DNA from: Phlebotomus papatasi
Lineage: Eukaryota > Arthropoda > Insecta > Diptera > Psychodidae
DNA length: 64,000 bases
Reading direction: 5' to 3'
NCBI RefSeq assembly: GCF_024763615.1
Contig: NC_077222.1
Location: 18,662,001 to 18,726,000, forward strand
Below the pieces are notes generated by a model. The model worked only from the letters and a program-made list of their open reading frames with translations. It searched no databases and was not told the origin of the DNA. The position numbers and the translations under genes are program-made. Below, piece by piece: positions 11,855 through 24,114 of this stretch (positions are counted from its first letter, which is position 1; each line of letters begins with the position of its first letter).

Positions 11855-12775
11855 GTAATGCTTCCGGCACAACTTTTAGACCAGGAAAATTTCATAAAAT
11901 AAAAATTCATATCCGTCTTTCTTTAAAAAAAAATGTATAAGCCCCTCCTAGTTCTCGCACTCTTCTTCTTCTTTTGAACATCACACTAAATTAAATTTTG
12001 GTCCAATTTTGAATCTGAAAGAGTGCGATAGACTTATGCAAATTTTTTGTAAATGAAAAGGACGCGAATTTTGATTACATGGAGTTTTACTGATCTAAAA
12101 GGTGTGCCGGAGGCATTAAGATCAATAAAATCTCACGAAATCAAAAGTTACATCCTTGTCTGTCTCGAATGTTTTGCATATTACTCTTTCGTACTCTTCT
12201 TCTTCTAACTCATTTAAATGTCACAATAAATCCAATTTAGCTCAATTAGATTTTAAACGCAAAAGAGTGATATATACATTTGCAAAACATTTGTGAAAAA
12301 TTATCTGATTTCACATTTACATAATTTGATTTCATGAAATTTTCCTTTTTCTAAAATATCTTCCCGAAGCCTAAGATTGAACATTCTTTGATAGCTGTAA
12401 AACATAATTATTAATTTTGAATTATTAATTTTGCATTTTAATTACTATTTCATCCGTTTCGTTGAGAAAAACAAAAGTTCAGACAGGTTTTAAATGAATT
12501 TCTGATAACTTTAAAAACATTTTTTTAGATCAGGAAAATTTAGTGAAATCAAAATTCAAATCTCTTTCATACTCAAAGGTTTTTCATATGTTTATCTCAA
12601 TTTTTCCTACTCTTCTTCTTATATTAAACATCATAATAAATTCAATTTAACTCAGTTCAAATTTGAGTGCAAAAAAAGTGAGATAGACTTATGCAAAACG
12701 TTTCAAAAAGAGATTTAAATTTTGATTTCATTAAATTTTACTGAACTAAAAAGCGTACTAAAGCCATAAGTGATA
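11855..12775. repeat. Three consecutive foldback (hairpin) units
   Basis: Three related units of about 270-330 bp follow one another. In each, a left arm (ending near CGCACTCTTCTTCTTC or ACTCTTCTTCTTCTAAC) is complementary to a right arm (AAAGAGTGCGATAGACTTATG or AAAAGAGTGATATATAC). A GTGCCGGAGGCATTAAG border is shared by the first two. A diverged relative lies at about 44530-44760. Confidence 0.55.
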
Positions 12776-13002
12776 CAATTTGACAAATGAAAATTGAAAT
12801 TTATGTATTGTATTTATCTGAGTTGATATTTAGCCTCAGTAAATTGAAAGTTAAGAGAGCTCTATAACCCTCAAATTTTCAGTTTTCGCTTACATTTGTG
12901 GTTGATAGAATAATTAATAAAATTGCTGAACGATGTGTTAATTTGAGTGATAACAATAGAGCGCTTATTATTATATAAGTATTCCGGGTTCGAAAACACT
13001 TA

Positions 13003-13388
13003 GGGTAAGTGTGCCAAATTTCGGCATAGTTGCATGCAAGCGCCAAAGTCTCAAGTTTGAAATGTAATTATTTTTAATGCAAATTGATTTTTTTGTTACT
13101 TTTTTATAAGGAGTGCTGCTTGGAATCTTGTAGACAGTTTATCGAATGAATAAAAAATGAATGAAAATGTAGACATTGCATTGGTGGCCTATTTCGGCCA
13201 CCTTCATCTCATAGTTCCGTCCTTCCAGAATTCTTTCACTGCCTTTTTCAGATCATCGTGCTCGTCGAAGCGATATTTTTCTGCATTGTATAATCTTTAG
13301 AGTATGCAAAAACTAAGCATTCATGGAAATTTCAAGAACAAAAATGTGACCGGAATTGCAAGCTGGCCGGAATTTGGTACACTTACCT
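13003..13388. mobile_element. GGGTAAGTGTGCC foldback element with pogo-like remnant
   Basis: A 386-bp element with ends GGGTAAGTGTGCCAAATTTC and GGAATTTGGTACACTTACC, flanked by TA. The minus strand across about 13190-13290 reads FDEHDDLKKAVKEFW, a decayed psq-type helix-turn-helix like that of pogo transposases. It is the shortest of three relatives (also 23066 and 40337). Confidence 0.65.
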
Positions 13389-13449
13389 TAGTCACTATTT
13401 TTTCTAATCTTAACTTTTCGAATAAACATATTTAATTTATTTAAAAAAA

Positions 13450-14300
13450 GAAAATCTACGATCATAGATTGTAAATCTTTGATGTCAAACGTCGAAAAAT
13501 TGCAATGATCTTTAGAAAAAAAACGACAAATCGGCATTCAAGTAGTCCATTTCCGGTTCAGCTACCCTTCGTTTTCAGTCTCATTGTTCTAAAATTCTCA
13601 TGTTGATTATCTCAGATTTTTCTCAGTGTTAATGAGTTTATAAGAAATAAACACTCTCTCAAAATGTCATTTTATGCAAAGAAAGATTGTGCCTTTTTTC
13701 GTGATCTTCGTGGGTGAATTTAAGAGAGATTACAAGACGAATTACAAAAAAAAGTATTACACAAAAAAAGTCAGTGATTATTCATTTTTTTCTCTCTCTC
13801 TTTTTTTTAAATTCCTCAAGAGTGGGTGATCTCTGGACATTTTTGCAACAAAATGCAGAAAAAAAAACACAATGATCGGGTGATCTGGGTATTTTAAATT
13901 TTAGTGATCTTGCATGAAGATCAATTGCGATCGCATTTAAAGTTGCTTAAACGCTGAATATGTCGCGTTTAGCGCATATAACCATGTGATGTCATGTGGC
14001 TTGTGGAAGGTGAATAGGTCAATTCTGGTGCTCACGATCACGATCATTTTATGAAAATTGTACGTAGAATAGTTAAATTGATCAAACAAGGCGTCTCTCT
14101 TTTATCATAACAATTTTCTGCCATACAAAACTTCATCCAATTCTCCCCGTGATCTTTCTCTCTCTCCTAAAAGACTTGATCTCTGCGATCGCGCATGGTG
14201 CAGAAATACAAAGAACAGGCTTCTATGAAGTGATTTCTTGCGCAATACCTCAACATGAAAATTTTAATTGCACACTTTGGAGAGCGAGAGATCGCTTTTA
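13450..14300. promoter_or_regulatory. GATC-dense island, candidate regulatory region
   Basis: I count about 16 GATC tetramers in 850 bp, many as GATCG/CGATC or TGATC, where roughly three would be expected at this base composition. CT/GA runs (about 13790, 14155, 14280) are interspersed. A second island of the same type is at 19250-20275. The function is inference. Confidence 0.3.
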
Positions 14301-14339
14301 GAGAAAGAAATTGACGCTCTCCAATAACAATTTTATGTT

Positions 14340-15838
14340 AGGGGAGGGTTAGGTAGCTTCATGAAATTCAAATTGAATTTAATACATCCTGTTAGTTATA
14401 GCAACTAATAACAGCAATAAGTAACAATCACTAACAATAATTCGTAAATTCCATTGGTCTGTGGCTATTGAAGATGATTTCATCTAGATGTAAAGTACGC
14501 AAAATCTCCCAATGCGTGGAAATTCATACACAACTGGGGAGTTTTCAGGAATAAAAACAGAATACTTGTCTGAATTTCATATACCAATTTAGATGTAATT
14601 TCCTAAGGATTTTTGTCATATAATTATTCTATTTTGATTTTTTTTATATAAAGTGATAACACTGATAATACTCATCTGAATATTAAAATGTCATTAGCTA
14701 ATGTATACCTTTATATCTCTAAAACATGTATTATTAGTTTAAAAATGCTAATAGCATTCTAAAATCTAAAATTTTAAAAATGCTAAAGCATAAATTTTCC
14801 GGTTAAATCATTTTGAAAAATTTTTATTACAATTTAGCATACAGATATTTATCAAAAAAATGTTTTTGATCTTTGTTTAACCGTTTATCAGTTTACCTAG
14901 CTTTCTACAAGAGTATTTTAAGTGGTTTTAAACCAAAATGATTGAATGCTAGATACAAGAGACTCCGCGTTTAGCTTTGGTTAAAACTGTCCCTCACGTA
15001 CTTATAAACGTGCCAAACTGCCAGACTAATCTATAAATTCATCCATTTTTATCTTGTTTTTGTCATTACATAATCAAAAATATAGAATTTTATAGAATTT
15101 ACTCAACTAAATCAAAAGATACAACATAGTATTGCGAAAAGAATCTTGAAAAGGTAAGTGAAGTGAAGCACTTATCGACCAACTTTTGGTTGGATATCTT
15201 CATTTCAGATTAAAATGATTTTTCGAAAATTATTTGTCGCTTTTAACGAATATTTTTTCGCAACATTCCATTAATAAAACTAATGCAAGAAATTTTGCAT
15301 AAATATTTAATAAAAATAAACGAATAATTTTCAAAAAATCATTTAAGTAATTTTGGGGTAATGATCCAACCTTCATGGCCTATATGCTTCGCTTATCCAA
15401 CCTGCTTTAATAATGCGATGTAATTGTCTAACGAATACCAAAAACTGAGCAATATTCCTTAATCGCTTGCATAGATACACATAAATCGAGTCAAAAAGAA
15501 TCAAAATAAGCCATTTTGAGTAAAATTTCTCACAATGTGCGAAATTCTCTACACATTGAGAGCAACTTTCGTAAAAAATTGCATTTTCGACAGAATTCTG
15601 ACGTTTCCACCTACAACGATTCAGGCAATTTGTTCCTAATGTGTAGAGGTCTTAAAGGCTGTAAAGGTCATGAAACACATTGGCAGAAAGTTCAAATTTC
15701 AAATAAAGATACTTCTTTGGATGGTACCCAATTGTAGAAATTAGTGATTTTTGAACTATTTTTATTTTATTTTGAAGAAGGTTGTGATACTGTTGCGAAC
15801 CTCCTTAGCTTACAACGCCATGGAAGGCAAAAACAGTA
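14340..15838. other. Unannotated AT-rich stretch
   Basis: No gene is supported. Around 15205-15345 there is a diverged foldback (AATGATTTTTCGAAAATTAT against ATAATTTTCAAAAAATCATT). Frames at 15516-15737 and 15751-15933 lack recognisable features. Confidence 0.4.
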
Positions 15839-16738
15839 GGGGAGACTGGGGCAAAAACTCAGAAAACGGACATTTTATTTTTTTAGAAACTACTCGAACG
15901 CCCCAGAAATTTCTAATTAACGCAGTTTTATAGGAAATTTTCCGCTCTACAACTTTGTCAGTCATATTCCTCTATTTTTTAAGGAAATATATTTATCGAG
16001 CCGTTTTATAAAACGTAATTTTGTGACCATTCTCAAAAATGCTGGGCCAAATAGTATCAGGCATGGGATGTTATCACATTTTTGATTCGATTTGTTACGG
16101 GATTCCGTAAATTTAAAAAAAAAATCCTAGATAACATATTTTCATAGGAAATTTATTCCTCTACACATTTGTAAAACACCGTTTTCTCTATCTGAACGAT
16201 TAAAACGTTTTTCAAGCTATTTTAGAAAAAAACACACAAAAGACTGCAAATCGTTTGACCAATGCAAACAACAAGGGGCGACACATGACATTGATGTTTT
16301 TTTGCCGTGAGACATCATAAATTATTTCGATTTTTCATACTTTTTGCTCCATACCTTTTGTTACTTTTTACCCCAAGTGGTCGTTCTTAATAAAAAGATT
16401 TATTGTGAGAAGAATCTTTGTAAAATTCTAAAATAGCTAGCGGCTTCGTATTCAAAGAATCCAAGTCATTTAGGAAATAATCATCAGTGAATAAATTTTG
16501 AATAATAAGTAGATATTAATTGATATATTCTTCACGGAAAATATTTCAAAAATTGGGCTAAAAATTTTGATATTTTTTGTTTTCTAAATTCCTTGTTCGA
16601 ATTCTAAGAAACATACAATATCGAAGAAAGTCTATGGAAGCTATCTATGGAAAAAATTTTAAGCCGCTATCTTATTTATCTTAGAAGATATTGAATTTTG
16701 AAATTTTCGATTTGTGACTTTTTGCCCCAGTCTCCCCT
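15839..16738. mobile_element. TA-flanked element with GGGGAGACTGGGGC ends
   Basis: A 900-bp element with long inverted ends (GGGGAGACTGGGGCAAAAA at left and its complement at right), flanked by TA. The interior is AT-rich with no intact transposase. Its middle part matches the fragment at 8500-8770. Confidence 0.7.
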
Positions 16739-16957
16739 ATAGATTACAGATTGCTTATATTCAATAAAGAAAAGCTAAAAAATTAGCTAAGTATTCTACT
16801 TTAATTTTCTTAGTATTCTTTATGATTTGGAGCGGTCTTATTTTCGTATTTCCGCTTAGTACATTTTCTTCAAGAACTGCTAACAAATTTAAGAAACCGT
16901 TTTGTCAAAAAAAGAAGCTTAAAAACGTGTCTTTTTTCTATGGTATTTGCTGGAGTG

Positions 16958-17852
16958 ATATGATCTCTGCACACAAGAAAAATTTATGTCCATATTTAAC
17001 ATTTTGAAGAAAATTTTACAGTTTCATGGTCTCTACACACTAGAGAAATTTATGTCCATATTGAAGAGTTTCTCCTACACAAGCATACGGAATTTATTTC
17101 AATATGGACATAAATTTGTCTAGTGTGCAGAGGCCATTACCTACACAAACGTAAGAAATTTGCATAAATATGCCAAATATTGACAAAATTTTCATCAATA
17201 TTTGAAATATCGATGAAAATGTCTTACGGTTGTGAAGGAAGAATATTGACGAAATTTTCGTTAATATTGAAGCAAATTTATTACGATTGTGTAATGGTCT
17301 CTACACACTAGAGAAATTTATGACAATATCAAAGTTAATTCCCTACACTGTTTTTTTTTTGTTCCCCCCTTACCTATTTTGTAGGTCTAAAGCCCTCCGG
17401 CCTAATATGACCAAGAACCATTTCTGAAAAAGCTAAAATGCTACATAAATAAATAACAAATAAGAAACAACACAAATAAATTAGAATTTGTTTCCCTATA
17501 AAATTGTCTCACTCAAATTTAAGGCTGTCTCTCTATTAAATTATATTCCAATACTATTATTACAATTTTCTTCAGGGTTTCCGACACCCTACACTGGTGT
17601 AGGAAATACTCTTCAATATGAACATAAATTTCTCTAGTGTGTAGAGGCCATAAACCTGTCAAATATTGACAAAACTTTCATTAATATTTGGATTATTGAA
17701 GCAGATTTCTTATGTCAAAATTTCTCATAGTGTGTAATGGGCTACACACTAGAGAAAAAAATATGTCCATACTTGACAGTTTTATTCTATACCAACGTAA
17801 ACAATTTGCTTCAATATGGACATAAGTTACTCTAATGTGCAGAGGACATAAA
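16958..17852. repeat. Cluster of nested foldbacks (CTACACACTAGAGAAATTTA)
   Basis: The motif pair ACACTAGAGAAATTTATG and CATAAATTTCTCTAGTGT occurs repeatedly. There is a complete small foldback at 17026-17137 (outer ATGGTCTCTACACAC, inner loop about 45 bp), a larger one at about 17288-17652, and another at about 17731-17852. The copies differ enough to have inserted or duplicated separately. No coding capacity. Confidence 0.6.
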
Positions 17853-18011
17853 AGAAATTAAAGGAGTTGATGCAATAAAAAACAACTTCCCAATTAAAAT
17901 AGACCGTTTTTGTTCAGAGCGTGTCAAATACAACTTTGGTCACCTAAACGTTTTAACTCATCCACTGAGAGAAACATATACATACAACATATAAATAACC
18001 TTTATACATAT

Positions 18012-18919
18012 CGTCAGTTAAATCAGCATTTGTCGTAACTTCCTTTTGACAACTTTTCAGGAGACGAAATTTTCAGTTCAATATTATTTTTCTTAAAAAT
18101 GAGCCCCGAATGCGATACTTTTGAGTCAAAATAATGAAAGTGGCACTAATAAACTGTAAGTTAACTCAAGAAAATCTTTATAAAATTATTTAAAAGCTGC
18201 AATATTGAGAAATATGTTAGAAGAAACACAATAATATTTTATCGTATCTTCCATCATTTATAAAGCCGTAACTTCCAATGTATGGAGATTCTGGAAGTTA
18301 CGACAATTTTCTAAAATGCATTATATAAATTTGAATTATTCTAGTGATAATAAGCGCCATTATTTGACTAAATTAGTCAATAATACTGTTATCCCTGTCC
18401 CTAAAAGTTTTTATTTCATAAGTTTTATTAAATAAATTGTAATAAAATTTGTGCGCCACGTCGCTTGTTTTGTTTTGAATTAATGACAGATGGGTAGGGA
18501 TTTTTTCTCACTTTTTTCTCGCAAATATTGAATTAAAATGATTTCATGTTATACTATTCGCACAGTCTTTCGATATTTGGAAGAGTTTATAAACGTTTTA
18601 TTGAGAAATATTGCAATTTTGCTGCAAATTACAAGCCACACAAGTGAGCAAAAGAACTTACGGCAAATGCTGATTAGAGAAAATTTTGTATGAAAATTTG
18701 TCGTAACTTCCCCAAAAATGGAAGTTATGACAAATTCTGATAAATTTTTGTTAATTAAAGGCACTTACGATAATTTTTGTTTAAAATAATTTTTATTGGG
18801 CTTATAAAAGTTTCTTTTTCACAAGTGCGTTTAATAAACAAAATTACGCAGATTCCAAATATGTATATATCTCAAAATCGCAAAAATGAAGTTACGATAA
18901 ATGCTGATTTAACTGACGA
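18012..18919. mobile_element. CGTCAGTTAAATCAGC foldback element, simple copy
   Basis: The ends CGTCAGTTAAATCAGCATTT and AAATGCTGATTTAACTGACG are perfect inverted repeats. Internal copies of GTCGTAACTTCC and its complement add to the foldback. This 908-bp copy has a single left end. The relative at 31472-33076 has five tandem left ends. Confidence 0.7.
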
Positions 18920-18949
18920 TATAAATAATACATATAAATACATATAAAT

Positions 18950-19186
18950 AACATTTCCGGAAATAACATTCCGGAAATGTTAATTTTAGCCTCCAGTATT
19001 GATCCAAAATCGGTGTAAATATTACCCTTTTTAGGTGTATTATGGGTTAAAGTTACCCTTTTCATGTTAATTTTACCCTTAAAAAGGTGTAAATTTAACA
19101 TTAAAAAATGTTGATATATTTTTACACCTAAAAAGTGTTAAAGTTAAGAGGAAAAAAACTTAATCGCACCCTCTTTATTTCTCAGT
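18950..19186. mobile_element. CACTGAGAGAAA MITE, copy 5 (5' truncated)
   Basis: The right part of the family is present up to TTTATTTCTCAGTG, but the CACTGAGAGAAATCC end is replaced by a doubled ATTCCGGAAAT segment next to the end of the previous element. Confidence 0.6.
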
Positions 19187-19249
19187 GTTCCAACCTGAAA
19201 CTGCTTCACTGTCCCCTAGACTTTCAATTTTCTACAGAAATATTTGCAT

Positions 19250-20275
19250 TGCGCGTGATCATGTCACACTGAAAAAGGGGATGATCTCTCCAAATGATCG
19301 TAAATGCGATCATTGGCCAAGTGATCGTATTTGGGTGGAATTTCTCAGAGTTAATTAGGTGCAGACAGGTATGTCAATTTTGTCGTTGAAAAGGAGAGCC
19401 TGGTGTAGTAAAAATTCCTTAAATGGCCAATACAACTCTTGCTTGACATACACAACAAAAATATCACTTTTCACGATCGCTATTCCCTCGATTCCTTCAC
19501 TATTTCACTGTACAACAACAACAAAAGATTGCCAGAAAGATCACTCTTGCAAAAGGGAGACAAAGGAGATTCTTTTGCGTGATCATTTAAATTCCTAGAA
19601 GGAAAAATTTTCTCTTCCAACTTCTATGCTGATCTTTACACTTCAAGTTTTTTTTCGGTATTGCTTTTTAAAGGTATTTTTCAATAGCAAAAATGATCTA
19701 TCTACCTGTTCGATAGGCTAGAGTCAAATTTCCTGCTGCTGCACGAATGTGGCAAGAACTGATGAGGATGAAGATCAACATAAATTGGCATGCCCTGTAG
19801 ATCCGTTCCATTCTGACTGATCATTCTCCATAATCCAGTGAATGTTTTCAAATTATTATTCACACAGCAATTTCTTTTCTTTTTTTTTTGTTTGTAAATA
19901 TTTACACAATTTTGCGTCTCGATCACTCTTTTTCTTATTTATTTTTTTCTTTTTGAAAAAATCGTCTTTTATTTTTTTTTTTGCACACAATATCACATCA
20001 CTGAAACTGCATTGAAGCACATTTTTGCATCAAAATAAATCGCACTGAGGATCATTTGGATGATCACTGGACTCACGATCGCATCGATCTTCACTCATTG
20101 ACTCACAAACATGAACTGAAGCTGATCTTAGAGACTCTGATTCCCTCTCCTCTTTTTTTCAGCTCAACACAACTCACTTCTTTTGCCGTTTCCAGACGTT
20201 GGCAACCTTTCTCTGGTAACTCAAAAGATCTTTTCCATCTTTTATTTTTAATGATCGTTAATATAACATGAAACT
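19250..20275. promoter_or_regulatory. Second GATC-dense island
   Basis: I count 21 GATC sites in about 1 kb, including CGATCGC, TGATCG and ATGATCA contexts, roughly seven times what this base composition predicts. The island surrounds a possible minus-strand first coding exon (19706-19824) and could be its promoter/5'UTR. No binding factor can be named from sequence alone. Confidence 0.3.
19706..19824 (-). CDS. Possible first coding exon of an unidentified gene
   Basis: An ATG at 19824-19822 with A at -3 opens a 39-codon frame, MISQNGTDLQGMPIYVDLHP and onward, running to a CAG|GTAGAT donor at 19705. The composition is protein-like, the frame is open upstream too, and it lies inside the GATC-dense island. 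I could not find its next exon at lower coordinates and recognise no family. It may be chance. Confidence 0.25.
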
Positions 20276-21329
20276 GTTACAATTGAATATGTTAGTTTTT
20301 TGCCTTTTTTTTTCAAACGCTCTCCCATTCATTTAACTATTTTATGCCGATTTTTTTTTAATTCGTTTGCCATTCATCAAAAAACTTATTTTCTATAAAG
20401 AACCATGAAATAATTTTCTTAGCATTTGATTAATAAATTTTTTTCTCTCTTTTTAAAATTGTTTTACCTCTCGATAATGTAAAAAAGATTTTTTTTATTG
20501 TGGAAAATAAAAAAGATAATTCACCATTATTTTTTTAAATGATACTCTTTTGAATTTTCATGTCAAAAAAGCATCTATTTTCTTATTTTTTTTTTTCATT
20601 ATTTTCCATATTTTTAATGCTATTTTAGAAATATTACGCCGTCTATTTAATCTTTTTCTTCTTTTTCATTTGGTCTCATCACACACATTTATTTAAAAAA
20701 TAATTAATAATCAAATAAAATGAATTATATTTTGATTATAATTCTTAATATATCTTACTCATGCCCCCCCTTACCCCCTTTCAACTATCAACCTTAAACG
20801 TTTAAGAGAATAATAATTTTCTCGATAAAATATACAGCTAAATTGAGATATTTTAATGATTGTTATTTATTTTTTTCACGCGATATCATTCACCGCGTTT
20901 AAAATGCTGCAATTTAGAGATATACAAGATTACTAGAAAAAAATTTGTTATATATTTTGTGCTTAATCATTTTTGTTAAAGTTTCCTTAATATTTTTTTC
21001 ACCTTTTTTTCTTCTTCTTCGCTATATTGGTGTGAGAATGGCTCAATTTATTGATCACATCCTCTATTGGCAACTGTTTCTTTCATCATTTCTTTTTATT
21101 TCAACAGAATAAGTCCATCCCATTGAAAAAGCTCTCAACTCACAATTACCCTATGATTAACGATAAAAGATTTTCTTTTTTTTTGCGTGAGACAAAAATA
21201 CGAGAGAAGTACGTGGTTTGAAAGCCAGATGCACGAAAATTTGGGAAAGAAGCTTAAATCAAATTTAAGAATTTTTTTCCACTTCTACTTTATTTAACTT
21301 ATTTAACTATAACACTGAGAAAAATATAA
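20276..21329. other. T-rich stretch
   Basis: Long T runs and CT tracts on the plus strand, much like 48.2-49.2 kb, which is the presumed 3'UTR of the zinc-finger gene. It may therefore be a UTR or simply low-complexity spacer. No coding evidence. Confidence 0.3.
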
Positions 21330-21511
21330 GGGAAGGCTTTCAGGTTTCGCACACACTCTGGTTTCGAACACTTGATATTCTTCCAATGTTCCTTTACTGA
21401 TTCTGACCTATTTTTTTTATCAGAAAATGTCTGACATAAAACGGGTTTTTAAAATATATTGCCCTGCTCTGTTCGACGGCTGCCTAGGTGCGAAACCTGA
21501 AAGCGTTTCCC
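21330..21511. mobile_element. Small foldback element (GGGAAGGCTTTCAGGTTTCG)
   Basis: A 182-bp inverted-repeat element whose arms GGGAAGGCTTTCAGGTTTCG and CGAAACCTGAAAGCGTTTCC match over about 25 bp. It is noncoding. Confidence 0.55.
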
Positions 21512-21635
21512 TGATCATTTTAATTGGTAAATTTTAGTCTTTTCATCAACTTAGAAAAATGCCTTTTTAAGAATCGTATACAATAGAAGTAATAGAAAAT
21601 GATTTTTAACTTTTATTTTTGTCCTCAGTGTAGTA

Positions 21636-22900
21636 GGGTCATTTGCCTAAAGCGAGACTGTTTGGAAAGTTGGACAAAGCAATGTGGAATGTGAGACACC
21701 TCCTTAAAAACTTAATAATAAATCAATTAAATATTTATATTTTCGATAAAAAGATTATTAAACTTAATTTTATGATTATTTCAGAAGTTAAAAATGCAAA
21801 AATTGTTATAAAACAATCAAAGGGTGACTTGCAAGAAGAATTTAAAAAATGTATTGTATGCGTGATATTCATAAACTTGACACGGTAGTTGTTATTTTCT
21901 CTGTTTCTTATGGAAGTTGCTAGAGGAAAATGTCAAAGTGTTTTGTTTGATTTTTCGGCATAATTTGTGAAATATTGTTAAGTCCGCAGTGAAAATCGAA
22001 GGACATACATCCATTTAAAAGGTGAATAAAAAATATTTGTGAAATATTAAATTTAAAAAGGATAGAAAAGTGATTTAATTTCGTGTTGCTTTCAAAACGA
22101 GTTTTATGAAATCTTGAAAAGTTGATTTTGTTAATGAATTTGGTGGTTTTGTGCAGTGAAATCATGTTAACAAGGACGACAAAGATCCTTAAGTATCCGG
22201 AGAAATAGTTGCAACTACAATTAGTAGCTGATAAGGAGAAAATCTCCTGACAAGGCTGCAAAAATTTCCAGATTCCTAAGACCACTTTTTCTGATAGAAT
22301 GGATAGTAAATATCCCAAAAACTTCTGGAGAAAGACAAATAGGAGCCTTTACAGAAGTCTCAAAGGAAGTGGAAAAGGATTTGGGTGGATGGGGAATTGA
22401 AATATGCTAAAAATTGCATCCACTTTAAAGCTATAACTGCTGGACAGCGCGAGGCGTTTGTGAAATTTACAGAACCTCTTTTTGGTTGGACGTCCAGGAA
22501 GTTCTTGGAAATTAGCGTTCCTCAACTGTTACCCGAACATAAAGGAGGGATTAGCATAACCATCAAATGTGCAAGTATACAGAGAAAACCCTCAACATTT
22601 GATTTTATACATATTTTGTATGATATTTTGTCATTAATATCACTATGTCCAACTTTCCAAAAGTTTTTGTCCAACTTTCCAAAATTTTGTCCATCTTTTC
22701 AAAATGTGTTATTATTTAATTTCCGTGAATTTTCCGATTATTCAGTTGCAATATTTAATTACAACTGTTAAGATACTGTTAAAATATTTGTTAAAAAATC
22801 CAATGATACAAAAAAAAAATGGTAAAAAATAATTATTTATTCAGTTTAAAAATGCATTTGAAATTGAATTTTTTCTTAAGTGTCTCGCTTTCCACCATTC
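21636..22900. mobile_element. Unclassified element, uninterrupted copy
   Basis: Begins TA-GGGTCATTTGCCTAAAG and runs to about CTTAAGTGTCTCGCTTTCC. A second copy lies at 61727-63940. Frames at 21643-21888 and 22385-22771 are shared with that copy, but both are short, differ in start and end, and match no transposase I know. At 22006-22007 it keeps a single TA where the second copy has a 985-bp insertion. The right end is uncertain. Confidence 0.6.
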
Positions 22901-23065
22901 ACCTTATTTTTGATGAATTTTTTTCTCTAAATTATTCAAATGTTTTGAAAATCATTATAAAAAAGAATATTGCACTAAAAATGACTAAAAATAGAAAATA
23001 TGGAAGAGTATCCAAATGTTTCCTAATTTTATGCAAAAACAAAATTTTAGGGGAATGTAGGCATA

Positions 23066-24114
23066 GGGTAAGTGTGCCAAATTTCGGCCAGCTTCTAATT
23101 TCGGCCACTTTGAGTGTAATTTCGGCCATGGAAATAAATTAATTAAAATTATGTATGTAATCTTCGAATAGTCAATGAATTCATTTTGCTTTTAAATATT
23201 TATTCATTTTAGGATGTATTAACACAAAGACCGTTAAATTTTAGGTATAATTTGAATTTAAATTGCGTTGTAAAAACTCAGTGTGGAAAGAGTCTTACAA
23301 AAAATGTGACAGATCGATTGTGTCTCTAGCAGTGTTGTGATTTGTGGTGAAGTGCAGAAGATTTTCCTTTGGTGTTTTTCATGAAAATTGATTAGCTTTC
23401 ATTAAAGATTGTTTCTGTTTATGTTAATAGTGAATCAATCTTAAAATTTCGGGTAAAATTTCCCAGCTGGATCCTGTATTTCGCGTAAAAAAGTATATAC
23501 TTTGTGAGCGTCTCTACGGTGAGGTAGTGTTGCCTATTTCGGCCACATCTTTTGCTTTCCTAAATTTCTTATTCATTTTATGTTTTCTTTTCAATTTCTG
23601 AATTCTACAATATCCAGAGAAAAAAACCATCGCTTCTATGAAAAAGATGATGTGAAAAAGTCATTGGAAGAGTTCAGGAAGTGCAAATTGCTACGGGAAT
23701 CTGCGCGTAAATTTAAGATGCTACTCTTCAGGTCTTCAGGACAAATTACACGGAAGATCTGAGGGTTTGTGGGTCATATAAACGTATTAAACTAAATATT
23801 AAACTCGTTCCGTTTGACGTTTTGAAATTTTCTATCCGTTGCGTCACAAAATGTGGTCGGAAAAAAGGTGGCCGAAATTTCACACAAAGTGGCCGAAATA
23901 CTACCCAAAGCAATGTCCATATTTTTATTAATTTTTCAATATTTTAGGAAGTGATTTAAAGAAAACAAAAATGATAAACTAGTCTTGAAGGTTCCACACA
24001 ACCCTCCCGAAAAGGAAGTAACAAAAAATATCAATATGAATTAAAAATATTGCATTTCAAACTTAGGACTTCGGTGCTTACATGCAACTATGCCGAAATT
24101 TGGCACACTTACCC
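23066..24114. mobile_element. GGGTAAGTGTGCC element, long copy with psq-type remnant
   Basis: A 1049-bp element with ends GGGTAAGTGTGCCAAATTTC and GAAATTTGGCACACTTACCC, flanked by TA. The plus-strand frame at 23580-23762 contains DDVKKSLEEFRKCKLLRESA. This matches the pattern of the first helices of psq/CENP-B-N domains in pogo-family transposases and is followed by premature decay. It is the best-preserved coding trace of the transposase behind this family. Confidence 0.7.

Noticed and set aside
21643..21888. 81-codon frame shared with 61734-62039 as a conserved gene
   Set aside because: Similarity follows from the two repeat copies. Lengths and ends differ and there is no recognised domain.
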